From Pedobacter aquae (GTDB lineage Bacteria; Bacteroidota; Bacteroidia; Sphingobacteriales; Sphingobacteriaceae), in the NCBI RefSeq assembly GCF_008195825.1, contig NZ_CP043329.1, positions 1,736,001 to 1,800,000 on the forward strand: a DNA stretch of 64,000 nt. Reading direction: 5' to 3'. Below, piece by piece: positions 36,021 through 45,243 of this stretch (position 1 is the first letter of the stretch; each line of letters opens with the position of its first letter). The translations under genes were made by a program, and so were the position numbers. The notes beneath the pieces were generated by a model. That model was not told the origin of the DNA. It searched no databases and saw only the letters and a program-made list of their open reading frames with translations.

Positions 36021-36660
36021 ATTTTAAATTCAAAAGGTAAAATTAAAAACTCAAAAACAGGAAAGTCATCACCCAGAACTGGAAACTCAAAACTGGAAAC
36101 CGACAACTGATTCAAAATTCAAAAGGTAAAATTAAAAACTCAAAAACAGGGAACTCTCCACCCAGAACTGGAAACTCAAAACTGGAAACCGGCAACTGAT
36201 TCAAAATTCAAAAGGAAAAATTAAAAACTCAAAAACAGGGAACTCTCCACCCAGAACTGGAAACTCAAAACTGGAAACCGGCAACTGATTCAAAATTCAA
36301 AAGGAAAAATTAAAAACTCAAAAACAGGAAAGTCATCACCCAGAACTGGAAACTCAAAACTGGAAACCGACAACTGATTCAAAATTCAAAAGGTAAAATT
36401 AAAAATTCAAAAACAGGGAACTCTCCACCCAGAACTGGAAACTCAAAACTGGAAACCGGCAACTGATTCAAAATTCAAAAGGAAAAATTAAAAACTCAAA
36501 AACAGGAAAGTCATCACCCAGAACTGGAAACTCAAAACTGGAAACCGACAACTGATTCAAAATTCAAAAGGTAAAATTAAAAATTCAAAAACAGGGAACT
36601 CTCCACCCAGAACTGGAAACTCAAAACTGGAAACCGACAACTGATTCAAAATTCAAAAGG
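36020..36660. repeat. Tandem array of 89-bp repeats
   Basis: The marker GATTCAAAATTC recurs at exact 89-bp spacing (36109, 36198, 36287, 36376, 36465, 36554, 36643), giving seven full units plus a diverged start. Each unit contains CAGAACTGGAAACTC and AAAACTGGAAACCG. Units differ at linked sites (GGAAAGTCATCAC or GGGAACTCTCCAC; CCGAC or CCGGC; GGTAAA or GGAAAA), and units 4-5 and 6-7 repeat as a 178-bp pair. No reading frame runs through it. Confidence 0.9.
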
Positions 36661-37020
36661 AAAAATTAAAAATTAAAAAATAAGAAACTAATCAAAATCT
36701 ATCAATCTCTCATTCAAAAATCAATCAATCAAAAAAGCTAAACGCGGAAAGCTTCAATCAATTATTCTCTGATTCAAAATTCAAAATTCAAAAGGAAAAA
36801 TTAAAAATTAAAAAATAAGAAACTAATCAAAATCTATCAATCTCTCATTCAAAAATCAATTAATAACACTAACCACCCAGAACTGGAAACCGGCAACTAA
36901 CAACTAACAAACCAACAAACTAACCACCTAACCAACAAACTAACAAACCAACCACCTAACCAACTAACCACCCAACCACCTACATATTTACATCCTCCTG
37001 ACTACACACATTCTGCTCAT
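36656..37020. repeat. Second repeat pair and low-complexity tract
   Basis: A block of about 70 bp (AAAAGGAAAAATT onward, including ATCTATCAATCTCTCATTC) occurs twice, at 36656 and 36790. It is followed to about 36985 by G-poor sequence built from AACTAACAAACC and AACCACCTAACC steps. It is noncoding on both strands. Confidence 0.8.
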
Positions 37021-37035
37021 CAAAAAATAAAAAAT

Positions 37036-37043
37036 TATCTTTG
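37036..37043 (+). promoter_or_regulatory. -7 box of mnmA
   Basis: TATCTTTG, a perfect TAnnTTTG match followed by CAG, lies 19 bp before the mnmA ATG. No clear TTG partner is seen at the expected distance. Confidence 0.6.
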
Positions 37044-37062
37044 CAGCCAGAAATAATTAAAA

Positions 37063-38150
37063 ATGAGTAAACACGGAAGAATATTAGTAGCCATGAGTGG
37101 TGGTGTGGATAGTTCTGTTGCCGCAGTAATGCTACATGAACAAGGGTATGAGGTGATTGGCTTAACCATGAAAACGTGGGACTATGCTTCTTCTGGTGCT
37201 AATTCTAAGGAAACCGGCTGTTGCAGCTTAGATTCTATCAATGATGCCCGCTCTTTAGCCGTAGGATATGGTTTTCCGCATTATATTTTAGATATCAGAA
37301 ACGAGTTTGGCGATTTCGTGATTGATAATTTTGTGGATGAATACCTGGCTGGCCGTACACCAAACCCTTGTGTACTTTGCAATACGCACATCAAATGGGA
37401 AGCTTTACTTAAAAGAGCAGATAAACTAGATTGCGAATTTATTGCCACAGGTCATTATGCTAATATCCGTCTGCAAGACAATGGCAGGTATGTTATTTCT
37501 AAAGGTAAAGACGAAAATAAAGATCAATCTTATGTTTTATGGGGCGTTTCTCAAGAAAATTTAGCTCGTACTAAATTCCCATTAGGTTCTTTTACCAAAG
37601 CAGAAATTAGACAAATGGCTTTAGATATGGGCCAAGAGGAATTAGCAAAAAAAGGCGAAAGCTATGAGATTTGCTTTGTTCCGGATAACGATTACAGAGC
37701 CTTTTTAAAACACCGTGTACCAGCTCTAGAGCAAGATGTTGATGGTGGCGATTTTGTTTTAACCAATGGCACCAAAGTGGGTAAACACAAAGGCTATCCT
37801 TTTTACACCATAGGGCAAAGAAAAGGTTTGGGCGTTGCTTTTGGTAAACCTATGTACGTTACCCAAATTTTACCAGAGAGTAATACTGTTGTTTTAGGCG
37901 AGGAAGAAGAACTACAAAAACAGAAGCCAGCGTAAGAAATTTAAACTTGGTGAAATATGCGGCTATTCCTGAACCTTTAGAAGCGATTACCAAAATCAGA
38001 TATAAAGATGCTGGTACTTTTAGTCATATCCACCAAGAAGGTAATATCATGAAAGTAAACTTTCACCATGCTGTTTCTGGTATTGCACCGGGGCAATCGG
38101 CAGTTTTTTATGAAGGTAATGATTTGCTAGGCGGTGGTTTTTTAATGTAA
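37063..38150 (+). CDS. mnmA: tRNA 2-thiouridylase MnmA, one-base frameshift
   Basis: Adds sulfur to U34 of tRNA-Lys, Glu and Gln. The first part has the PP-loop (VAMSGGVDSSVAAVML), catalytic Cys in TPNPCVLCN and the second Cys in ESYEICFVPDND. At the A5 run (37916-37920) the frame ends as QKQKPA; one extra A gives LQKTEASVRNLNLVKYAAIP and joins the C-terminal beta domain (37947-38150, ending ALGGGFLM-like LLGGGFLM). The restored product is 362 residues, normal length. This gene is usually intact and important, so an assembly slip is suspected. It follows the repeat region directly. Confidence 0.9.
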
Positions 38151-38168
38151 TTCTATTAAATTAGATGC

Positions 38169-38846
38169 ATGAAAAAATTAGGCTATGCAGTTTTAATATT
38201 TGTGGTGATGCTTGCTTCAAGCTGTACCAAAGAAAAAAATGCTGCTCCTAAATCTTTTCAGTACGAGTATTACCCCCTAGCTAAAACTAAAGTATGGGTT
38301 TACGATGTAGACTCTACCCATATTGACAAATTCAATAATTCGAGGGTGACCAATTTCAAGTTTCAAATAAAAGATTCTATTGCCGATTTTTTCATTGGCC
38401 TTAGTGGAGATACTATTTTTAGGGTAGAGCGTTACAAAAAACAAAATAACAGCAATATTTGGGTTTTCCAGAAAAGCATAGCCAGAAGCAAAAGCATCAG
38501 AGCGGCAGAAGAAACCTTAGATAACCAAACTTTTGTAAGACTTATTTTTCCACCAGAATTTGGAGCACAATGGAACGGCAATAGCCGAAATAATATAGGC
38601 GAACAAAGCTATACCATTACAGATTTTGAAGTAGCAAAAGAAGTAAATGGCATAAATTATCCCACAACACTTTCAATAACTCAAATAGACGTAAACAACC
38701 TCATAGAAGAAGATTTTGCTACAGAGACTTATGCTAAAGACATTGGCTTGATTTACAAAGAAGTTAAGAATATAGAGAAAGATATTTCCTCTGGAAGAAT
38801 TTTAGATGGCTTTATATATTCTTTTAAATTGAGAGCCAACAATTAG
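38169..38846 (+). CDS. Lipoprotein of unknown function
   Basis: 225 residues with a lipoprotein signal MKKLGYAVLIFVVMLASSC (lipobox LASSC). The mature protein is beta-rich with YYPLAKTKVWVYDVDSTHID and a repeated Phe/Ile strand pattern, ending in YSFKLRANN. I recognise the type from Bacteroidota genomes but not a function. It lies 18 bp after mnmA on the same strand and may share its transcript. Confidence 0.8.
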   Translation: MKKLGYAVLIFVVMLASSCTKEKNAAPKSFQYEYYPLAKTKVWVYDVDSTHIDKFNNSRVTNFKFQIKDSIADFFIGLSGDTIFRVERYKKQNNSNIWVFQKSIARSKSIRAAEETLDNQTFVRLIFPPEFGAQWNGNSRNNIGEQSYTITDFEVAKEVNGINYPTTLSITQIDVNNLIEEDFATETYAKDIGLIYKEVKNIEKDISSGRILDGFIYSFKLRANN

Positions 38847-38945
38847 TCAAAAATCCTGTTTCTATAAATAATTTAATGTGTTTTTAATCCTTTTTTTTGG
38901 GATAAAACATATATTATCCTTTATTTGCGGTAAAATCAATTTTTA

Positions 38946-41507
38946 ATGGCGAAAAACTTACTGATTGTAGAGTCTCCGGCGAAAGCCAAAACTATAGAAG
39001 GATATTTAGGTAAAGACTTCCTGGTGAAATCCAGTTATGGCCATATCCGTGATTTGAAGAAAGATGATGGAGCAATTGAAGTTGATAACGATTTTAAACA
39101 GCACTATGAAATTCCTGCCGATAAAAAACAGGTCGTAGCCGAGTTGAAGAAGTTAGCAAAAGAAGCAGAAATGATTTGGCTAGCATCCGATGAGGACCGC
39201 GAGGGAGAAGCTATTGCATGGCATTTGTATGATTCATTAGGATTAAAAGAAAGCAATACCAAACGTATTGTCTTTCATGAGATTACCAAACCTGCTATTT
39301 TAAAAGCTATAGAAAACCCAAGAACTATTGATTATAATTTAGTAAATGCCCAACAGGCCAGACGTGTTTTAGACCGTTTAGTTGGTTTTGAGCTTTCTCC
39401 GGTACTTTGGAAAAAAGTGAAGCCTTCCCTTTCGGCTGGTAGGGTGCAATCTGTAGCGGTAAGATTAATTGTTGATAGAGAAAGAGAAATCAACCATTTC
39501 ACGGCAGAATCTGCTTATAAGATTATCGCTATCTTCTCTACAGGTAAAGCAAAAGAAATTTTTAAGGCAGAACTGCCTCAACGATATGCCAATAAAGACG
39601 AGGCAGAGCAGTTTTTAAAAGATTGTATTGGTGCTGGTTTTAAAGTTAATTCTTTAGATACCAAGCCAACCAAAAGAAATCCGGCTCCGCCTTTTACCAC
39701 CTCTACCCTACAACAAGAGGCTAGTAGAAAGCTAGGTTTTTCGGTTTCAAGAACTATGACAGTGGCTCAGAAACTATATGAAACCGGAAAAATCACTTAT
39801 ATGAGAACCGATTCTGTTAACCTTTCTGATACTGCTATTGAAGCTGCAGAAAGAGAAATTAACAGCGCATACGGTAATAAATATCATTTTAAAAGAACGT
39901 TTAAGACAAAATCTGCCGGAGCGCAGGAAGCTCACGAAGCTATCAGACCTACCCATTTTGAATGGCATAGTATTGATGGTGATGCCAGCGAAAAACGTTT
40001 GTACGAATTGATTTGGAAAAGAGCCATTGCCTCTCAAATGAGTGAAGCTCAGTTTGAAAAAACTACAGCTAAAATCAATATCTCCTCACGTAAAGAAGAT
40101 TTAACAGCCAATGGCGAGGTGATGAAATTTGACGGTTTCTTAAAAGTATACCTAGAATCTGAAGATGAGGAAAGTGATGCCCATTTAGAGGATGAAAATA
40201 ATGCTATTTTACCTCCGCTAAGCGTTAACCAAAGCTTAGAATTGGTAGAAATGAACGCTACAGAGCGCTTTAGCAGACCTCCTGCAAGGTATACCGAAGC
40301 TTCTTTAGTAAAGAAACTAGAAGAATTGGGTATTGGCAGACCATCTACTTATGCCCCAACCATTTCTACCATACAAAACCGTGGTTATGTAGTAAGAGAA
40401 GACCGCGAAGGAAAAAGTAGAAGTTATGGTGTTTACACCCTTAAAAACGATAAAATTGTTAATGCTACCAAATCTGAAGTTACCGGAACTGAAAAAGGGA
40501 AGCTTTTCCCTACAGATATTGGTGCAGTAGTAAACGACTTTTTAGTAGAACACTTTAAAGATATTGTTGACTTTAACTTTACTGCTTCTGTTGAGAAACA
40601 ATTTGATGAAATTGCTAATGGCTTAAAAGAGTGGACTAAAATGCTTCACAATTTTTACAAGCCTTTCCATACAGAAGTTGAGGATACTTTAAAAAATGCC
40701 GAGAGAGCTAGCGGTGAGCGCCTTTTAGGAACAGACCCTGCTACAGGTAAAAATGTTTATACCCGTATTGGTAAGTTTGGCCCTATGGTGCAAATTGGCG
40801 AAGCAGAGGATGAAGAAAAACCTCGTTACGCCAGCTTGTTAAAAGCACAATCTGTAGAAACGCTTACTTTAAAAGACGCTTTAGAACTCTTTAAACTACC
40901 TTTTTCTTTAGAAGATTATGATGGTAAAGAAGTTGCCGTTGGTGTTGGCAGATTTGGGCCTTATGTTAAATGGGGAGAAACTTTTATCTCTCTACCTAAA
41001 AATGAAGATCCGTTAACGGTAAACCAAGAAAGAGCTATTGCCATTATTCAGGAAAAACTACATACAGATGCCCCTGTAGCGCAATACAGAAATCTGCCTG
41101 TAACCAAAGGTAAAGGCAGATTTGGACCATTCATCAAATGGAATGATTTATATATCAATATCCCGGTAAGGTATAATTTTGATAACTTAAGTCAGCAAGA
41201 TATTGAAGAGCTGATTGGTGCTAAAATGGAGAAAGAAGCTAACCGTTACATACAGCAATGGGAAAGCGAGAAAATTGCCATTGAAAACGGCCGTTGGGGA
41301 CCATTCATCCGCTTTGGCAAACAAATGTTAAAGTTAGGAAAAAACGCAGCTACCAACCAGAAATTTACGGCAGAAGATTTAGCAGCTATCTCTTTAGAAG
41401 ATGTTAAAAAACTTATTACCGAGCAAATACCTGATGCTTTTGAGCCTAAAACAAAAAAAGCTACCAAAAAAGCTCCTGCAAAGAAGGCGGTAGCGAAGAA
41501 AAAGTAA
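38946..41507 (+). CDS. topA: DNA topoisomerase I
   Basis: Relaxes negative supercoils by a single-strand Tyr-linked break. The 853 residues show the TOPRIM domain (LLIVESPAKAKTIEGYLG; LASDEDREGEAIAWHL), the catalytic Tyr in GKITYMRTDSVNLS, EAHEAIRPTH, and GIGRPSTYAPTISTIQ. C-terminal repeats follow, each with GRFGPYVKWG, GRFGPFIKWN or GRWGPFIRFG, and a Lys/Ala tail (KKATKKAPAKKAVAKKK). All are typical. It abuts the next gene by one base, so the two form an operon. Confidence 0.97.
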   Translation: MAKNLLIVESPAKAKTIEGYLGKDFLVKSSYGHIRDLKKDDGAIEVDNDFKQHYEIPADKKQVVAELKKLAKEAEMIWLASDEDREGEAIAWHLYDSLGLKESNTKRIVFHEITKPAILKAIENPRTIDYNLVNAQQARRVLDRLVGFELSPVLWKKVKPSLSAGRVQSVAVRLIVDREREINHFTAESAYKIIAIFSTGKAKEIFKAELPQRYANKDEAEQFLKDCIGAGFKVNSLDTKPTKRNPAPPFTTSTLQQEASRKLGFSVSRTMTVAQKLYETGKITYMRTDSVNLSDTAIEAAEREINSAYGNKYHFKRTFKTKSAGAQEAHEAIRPTHFEWHSIDGDASEKRLYELIWKRAIASQMSEAQFEKTTAKINISSRKEDLTANGEVMKFDGFLKVYLESEDEESDAHLEDENNAILPPLSVNQSLELVEMNATERFSRPPARYTEASLVKKLEELGIGRPSTYAPTISTIQNRGYVVREDREGKSRSYGVYTLKNDKIVNATKSEVTGTEKGKLFPTDIGAVVNDFLVEHFKDIVDFNFTASVEKQFDEIANGLKEWTKMLHNFYKPFHTEVEDTLKNAERASGERLLGTDPATGKNVYTRIGKFGPMVQIGEAEDEEKPRYASLLKAQSVETLTLKDALELFKLPFSLEDYDGKEVAVGVGRFGPYVKWGETFISLPKNEDPLTVNQERAIAIIQEKLHTDAPVAQYRNLPVTKGKGRFGPFIKWNDLYINIPVRYNFDNLSQQDIEELIGAKMEKEANRYIQQWESEKIAIENGRWGPFIRFGKQMLKLGKNAATNQKFTAEDLAAISLEDVKKLITEQIPDAFEPKTKKATKKAPAKKAVAKKK

Positions 41508-41508
41508 T

Positions 41509-41916
41509 ATGAAAAAAGATTTACCAGAAAATCTGGTTGAAGATATTTTTATTGCAGTAGTGCTAGAAAATGAAACTCCTCATGCAAAATCATGGGGAGT
41601 TTATTTGATTAACCTCAAAGAAACAGCTATAGAAACCATTTTAGTAACTTCTAAAGGTTACGGTGAGCGTAATGGCGAAGAAGTTAAAACTTCTGTTTTA
41701 AGACATATGATTCCTACTTTAGAAGCCAAAAGCTTTGCTAAAATTGAAATGATAGACGAAGAAGTTTTTGGTTTAAGTAATGAATATTGGCTTTCTTACT
41801 ATTTAGGTAAAGATATTTACGACAAGAAATTCATTTTCTTACCAGAAAGTATTGTGGAGTCTAACTTTATCAAAATCCCATTGGTTAATATGCCAGGGGT
41901 AATGATTGGGGCATAA
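41509..41916 (+). CDS. Conserved hypothetical protein downstream of topA
   Basis: 135 residues, soluble. The sequence (FIAVVLENETPHAKSWGVYL, SKGYGERNGEEVKTSVLRHM, PESIVESNFIKIPLVNM) belongs to a family regularly placed after topA in Bacteroidota, sometimes mislabelled as a tRNA synthetase subunit. No catalytic motif is evident. It starts one base after the topA stop, so translational coupling is likely. A structured leader follows before the next gene. Confidence 0.8.
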   Translation: MKKDLPENLVEDIFIAVVLENETPHAKSWGVYLINLKETAIETILVTSKGYGERNGEEVKTSVLRHMIPTLEAKSFAKIEMIDEEVFGLSNEYWLSYYLGKDIYDKKFIFLPESIVESNFIKIPLVNMPGVMIGA

Positions 41917-41957
41917 CCTTGCTCCTTTCCTACCATTTTATCTTCTCAAAAAAAATA

Positions 41958-42115
41958 ACAATTAAGCTGAATAGATTAACTATTGAGCTTAATTGTCTTA
42001 ACTAAATTTCTTGTTACTTGCAGGTATCAATGATGAATTGATGACATCGGGCTAAACCGATACTCTCTCCTCTTTATTTAATTGGCTACATCCCGGTTTA
42101 GTTCTTAACCCGGGA
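41958..42115 (+). ncRNA. Candidate structured leader or small RNA
   Basis: Three hairpins stand in order: an 11-bp perfect arm pair ACAATTAAGCT/AGCTTAATTGT (41958-41968, 41986-41996) continued by AATAG/CTATT; ATCAA/TTGAT (42026-42042); ATCGG/CCGAT (42046-42061). Then comes a terminator stem. CTAAACCG (42052-42059) can instead pair with CGGTTTAG (42094-42101), which would break both neighbours. This is an attenuator-like layout, but ligand and function are unknown. Confidence 0.4.
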
Positions 42116-42123
42116 TTTTTTTA
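42088..42123 (+). terminator. Rho-independent terminator before the exonuclease gene
   Basis: ATCCCGG (42090-42096) and CCGGGAT (42109-42115), extended by TT/AA, are followed by seven or more T. It ends about 30 bp before the ATG at 42154, so it either ends the topA operon or controls the next gene. Confidence 0.8.
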
Positions 42124-42153
42124 TTTTAGTAAAATCGATAAACAAGAAAACCT

Positions 42154-42858
42154 ATGTTAGCTCAATTAGATTTACAAAACCTTTTAGTTTTAGATATAGA
42201 AACGGCTCCTCAGTACCCAAATTTTCATGAATTACCAGAAAACTTACAGTTACTTTGGGATAAAAAGACCCAATTTCAGCGTAAGCAAGATGAAAGTCCG
42301 GCTGAGTTTTACCCAAGAGCAGGTATCTGGGCCGAGTTTGGTAAAATCATTTGCATATCTGTAGGTGTTTTTAAATCTGATAGGCAATTACGTGTTAAAT
42401 CTTTTTGTTGTGATGATGAAGTAGAAATTTTAAGAGATTTTATTCATCTTTTAAACAACCAGCCTAGCAACTTAATCCTTGGCGCTCATAATGGTAAAGA
42501 GTTTGATTTCCCATATCTATGCAGAAGAATGCTCATAAACGGTCTTTCTATACCCACTCAGCTTCAAATTGCGGGTAAAAAGCCTTGGGAAATTAACCAT
42601 TTAGACACCCTAGAACTATGGAAATTTGGTGATTATAAGAACTATACTTCTTTAGCTCTTTTAGCTGCTATATTCAACATCCCAACACCTAAAGACGATA
42701 TAGATGGCAGCATGGTTGGTGATGTTTATTGGAAAGAGAAAAACTTAGAAAGGATAAGTACTTACTGCCAAAAAGATGTAATCACCACAGCTCGTTTAAT
42801 CCAAAAATTTAAAGGAATGGACATGGTAAAAGACGAGCAGATCACTATTGTAGCATAG
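42154..42858 (+). CDS. Predicted 3'-5' exonuclease, PolB-like domain
   Basis: 234 residues forming one DEDDy exonuclease domain. The first motif is LLVLDIETAP (Asp and Glu), the second LGAHNGKEFDFPYLCRRML and the third ISTYCQKDVITTARL with Tyr and Asp, so all four catalytic acids and the Tyr are present. It matches the stand-alone PolB-like exonuclease family common in Bacteroidota. The physiological substrate is unknown. It lies about 30 bp after a terminator-like stem. Confidence 0.87.
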   Translation: MLAQLDLQNLLVLDIETAPQYPNFHELPENLQLLWDKKTQFQRKQDESPAEFYPRAGIWAEFGKIICISVGVFKSDRQLRVKSFCCDDEVEILRDFIHLLNNQPSNLILGAHNGKEFDFPYLCRRMLINGLSIPTQLQIAGKKPWEINHLDTLELWKFGDYKNYTSLALLAAIFNIPTPKDDIDGSMVGDVYWKEKNLERISTYCQKDVITTARLIQKFKGMDMVKDEQITIVA

Positions 42859-42930
42859 AATTTTAAATTGCTAGCCCCATAAGGTTTAGAAATTCGGAAA
42901 AAATTATAACCTTTAGGCAGAAAAATCATT

Positions 42931-44165
42931 ATGGCATTAAATTACGTTTGGATAGCATTCTTCCTGATTTCTTTTGTGGTTGCTTGTATAAAGCTTTTTT
43001 TCTTTGGCGATACCACCATTTTTACCAATGTGATGAACGGAATGTTTGAGAGTGCTAAAACCGGCGGAGAAATATCTTTAGGTTTAATTGGTATCATGAC
43101 GTTTTGGTTGGGTATCATGAAAATTGGAGAAAAAGCAGGTATGATTACCTTATTTGCTAAAGGGGTAAATCCTTTCTTCAGCAAATTATTTCCTGGTGTA
43201 CCTAAAAATCATCCGGCCAACGGCTCCATCATCATGAATTTTTCTGCCAATATGCTCGGCTTAGACAATGCTGCTACGCCAGTAGGCCTTAAAGCCATGC
43301 AAGAACTGCAAGAAATTAACCCTGATAAAAACACAGCTACCAATGCCCAAATTATGTTTTTGGTATTAAATACAGCTGGTATCACTTTAATTCCTACCTC
43401 AGTTATCGCCTTAAGGTTGGCCAATGGTGCTGCTAACCCAGCAGATATTTTTATCCCTTCTTTAATAGGTACTTTTATTTCTTTTATCTCGGGGATGATA
43501 GCCGTAGCCATTTATCAGAAAATAAACCTCTTTAAACTACCCGTATTATTATTTTTAGGCTTTTTTGTTGGCTTAATGGCTGCTTTATATTTTGGCTTAA
43601 ACGGCTTGCCTCCTAAAGAAATAGAAAGTATTGCTGGCTTAATTGGCGGCTTGTTAATTTTCTCTATCATCATGCTTTTTATTGGTTATGGGGCTGTTAA
43701 AAAATTAATGTTTACGATGCTTTTATAGACGGCGCTAAAGAAGGTTTTTCTACTGCCGTGATGATTATCCCTTTCTTGATAGCCATTTTAGTAGCCATTA
43801 GCGCTTTTAGAAATACGGGTTGTATGGATTATCTGGTAAACGGAATTGGAAGCTTAGTTGCCCTTGCTGGCCTAGATACTTCTTTTGTACCTGCATTGCC
43901 TGTAGGCTTAATGAAAACCCTAAGTGGTGGCGGTGCCAGAGGCTTAATGGTAGATGTGATGACTACCTACGGCGCTGATTCTTTTCAAGGAAGATTAGCC
44001 AGTATTATACAAGGTTCATCAGAAACTACTTTTTATGTGTTAGCGGTATATTTTGGCTCGGTTGGGATAAAAAATACCAGACATGCTCTTGTTTGCGGCC
44101 TAATTGCAGATTTGGTAGGTCTTATTGCCGCTATATTTTTAGCTTACATATTTTTCGGATCATAA
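42931..44165 (+). CDS. Nucleoside-gate membrane protein (SpmA-SpmB fusion), frameshifted
   Basis: A multi-pass membrane protein joining two nucleoside-recognition (gate) domains, as in fused SpmA/SpmB proteins. The first part has MNFSANMLGLDNAATPVGLKAM, the second FRNTGCMDYL and LSGGGARGLMVDVM, typical of these halves. The frames split at the A6 run 43699-43704; one extra A gives GAVKKINVYDAFIDGAKEGF and continues into the second half, about 411 residues in all. As read, the first half ends in FTMLL. Outside sporulators its role is unknown, perhaps transport. It lies 13 bp before mgsA. Confidence 0.85.
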
Positions 44166-44178
44166 ATTATACATATAA

Positions 44179-44544
44179 ATGAAAAAACGTCTCGCTCTTA
44201 TTGCCCATGATGGAAGAAAAGCAGAAATGGTAGCTTTTGTAAAAGATTTTAAAGAAATTTTAGCAGAAATGGATTTGGTTGCAACCGGTACTACCGGCGG
44301 ACATATAGAAAGAACTGGTCTTACGGTAACTAAAAAGCTAAGCGGCCCCAATGGTGGCGATGCTCAAATTGCTGCTATGGCTGCCGAAGGTATGTTAGAC
44401 TGTATTTTATTCTTTAGAGACCCGCTAGGCAAGCATCCACATGAACCAGATGTACAAATGCTTTTGAGAATTTGCGATGTACACAATGTGCCTTTGGCTA
44501 CTAACCCTGCAACAGCAAAGTTCTTGCTTTTAGGTATTCAATAA
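44179..44544 (+). CDS. mgsA: Methylglyoxal synthase
   Basis: Converts dihydroxyacetone phosphate to methylglyoxal and phosphate, a bypass of lower glycolysis. The 121 residues begin LALIAHDGRKAEMVAF (His in the active site), have the phosphate-binding ATGTTGGHIE, then LSGPNGGDAQIAA with the catalytic Asp, and FFRDPLGKHPHEPDVQMLLR. All key residues are present and length is normal. It follows the nucleoside-gate gene closely and may be in its transcript. Confidence 0.96.
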   Translation: MKKRLALIAHDGRKAEMVAFVKDFKEILAEMDLVATGTTGGHIERTGLTVTKKLSGPNGGDAQIAAMAAEGMLDCILFFRDPLGKHPHEPDVQMLLRICDVHNVPLATNPATAKFLLLGIQ

Positions 44545-44637
44545 ACTTAAAAAGCTTTTTATTCTTTATATCCTGTGAAAGCCAAAAGCTTTGGAACAGT
44601 AATTGCAAACCTTGGTAAACATCTAATTTAAAATACC

Positions 44638-45096
44638 ATGGAAACAATTGCAATGACAACAGAAATTCTGAATGATTTAGTACAAATCAATAACGACAGA
44701 ATTGTGGGCTATGAAAGAGCCATTAAAGAATTAAAAGACGAAGATGCCGATTTAAAAATTTTATTTGCTGACATGATTAGAGAAAGTCATCGTTATAAAA
44801 TGGCTTTAGCTACAGAATTAAGCGTATTAGGCGCTGATGTAGAAAGCGATACCACCACAAGTGGTAAAATTTACAGAGCTTGGATGGATGTTAAAGCTGC
44901 CTTTACCGGGCATGATAGAAAATCTATTTTAGCTAGCTGTGAGTTTGGTGAAGATGCTGCCCAGAAAGCTTATGAAACTGCTATCAACGAAGAGGATTTA
45001 CCTAGTCATATCATGACCATGATTTCTGAGCAAAAGCAATCTCTAAGGTTATCTCATGATCAAATTAAAGCTTTAAGAAATCAACAAATTGATTAG
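44638..45096 (+). CDS. PA2169-family four-helix protein (DUF2383)
   Basis: 152 residues, all helical, with EILNDLVQINNDRIVGYERA, KILFADMIRESHRYKMALA and AYETAINEEDL, the DUF2383 pattern. Its Glu/His spacing resembles ferritin-like four-helix bundles, though metal binding is unproven. Proteins of this family tend to be stress-induced. A single gene; the hairpin repeat copy 3 follows and probably ends its transcript. Confidence 0.88.
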   Translation: METIAMTTEILNDLVQINNDRIVGYERAIKELKDEDADLKILFADMIRESHRYKMALATELSVLGADVESDTTTSGKIYRAWMDVKAAFTGHDRKSILASCEFGEDAAQKAYETAINEEDLPSHIMTMISEQKQSLRLSHDQIKALRNQQID

Positions 45097-45115
45097 TATT
45101 TGCTGATTAAAAGAA

Positions 45116-45231
45116 AGAGGCTGTCTCAAAAATCTTATTTGTCAAATCGACCATAGTCGACATGTTCTCTGATATATTCAGAAAAAGCATTGACTCAGCC
45201 TGGCAAAGAGCGATGATTTGAGACAACCTCT
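45116..45231. repeat. Dispersed hairpin repeat, copy 3
   Basis: Outer arms AGAGGCTGTCTCAAA (45116-45130) and TTTGAGACAACCTCT (45217-45231) match the copy at 6941. The inner part (TGTTCTCTGATAT, then CTCAGCCTGGC) is shared in order but diverged. It lies between convergent genes. Confidence 0.8.
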
Positions 45232-45243
45232 CTTGTTTTTAAT

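Noticed and set aside
36020-36660. CRISPR array
   Set aside because: The unit is 89 bp and repeats end to end without unique spacers, and no cas genes are present.
37935-37947. MnmA as two separate subunits
   Set aside because: The reading joins smoothly with one base added in an A run, giving a normal-length protein.
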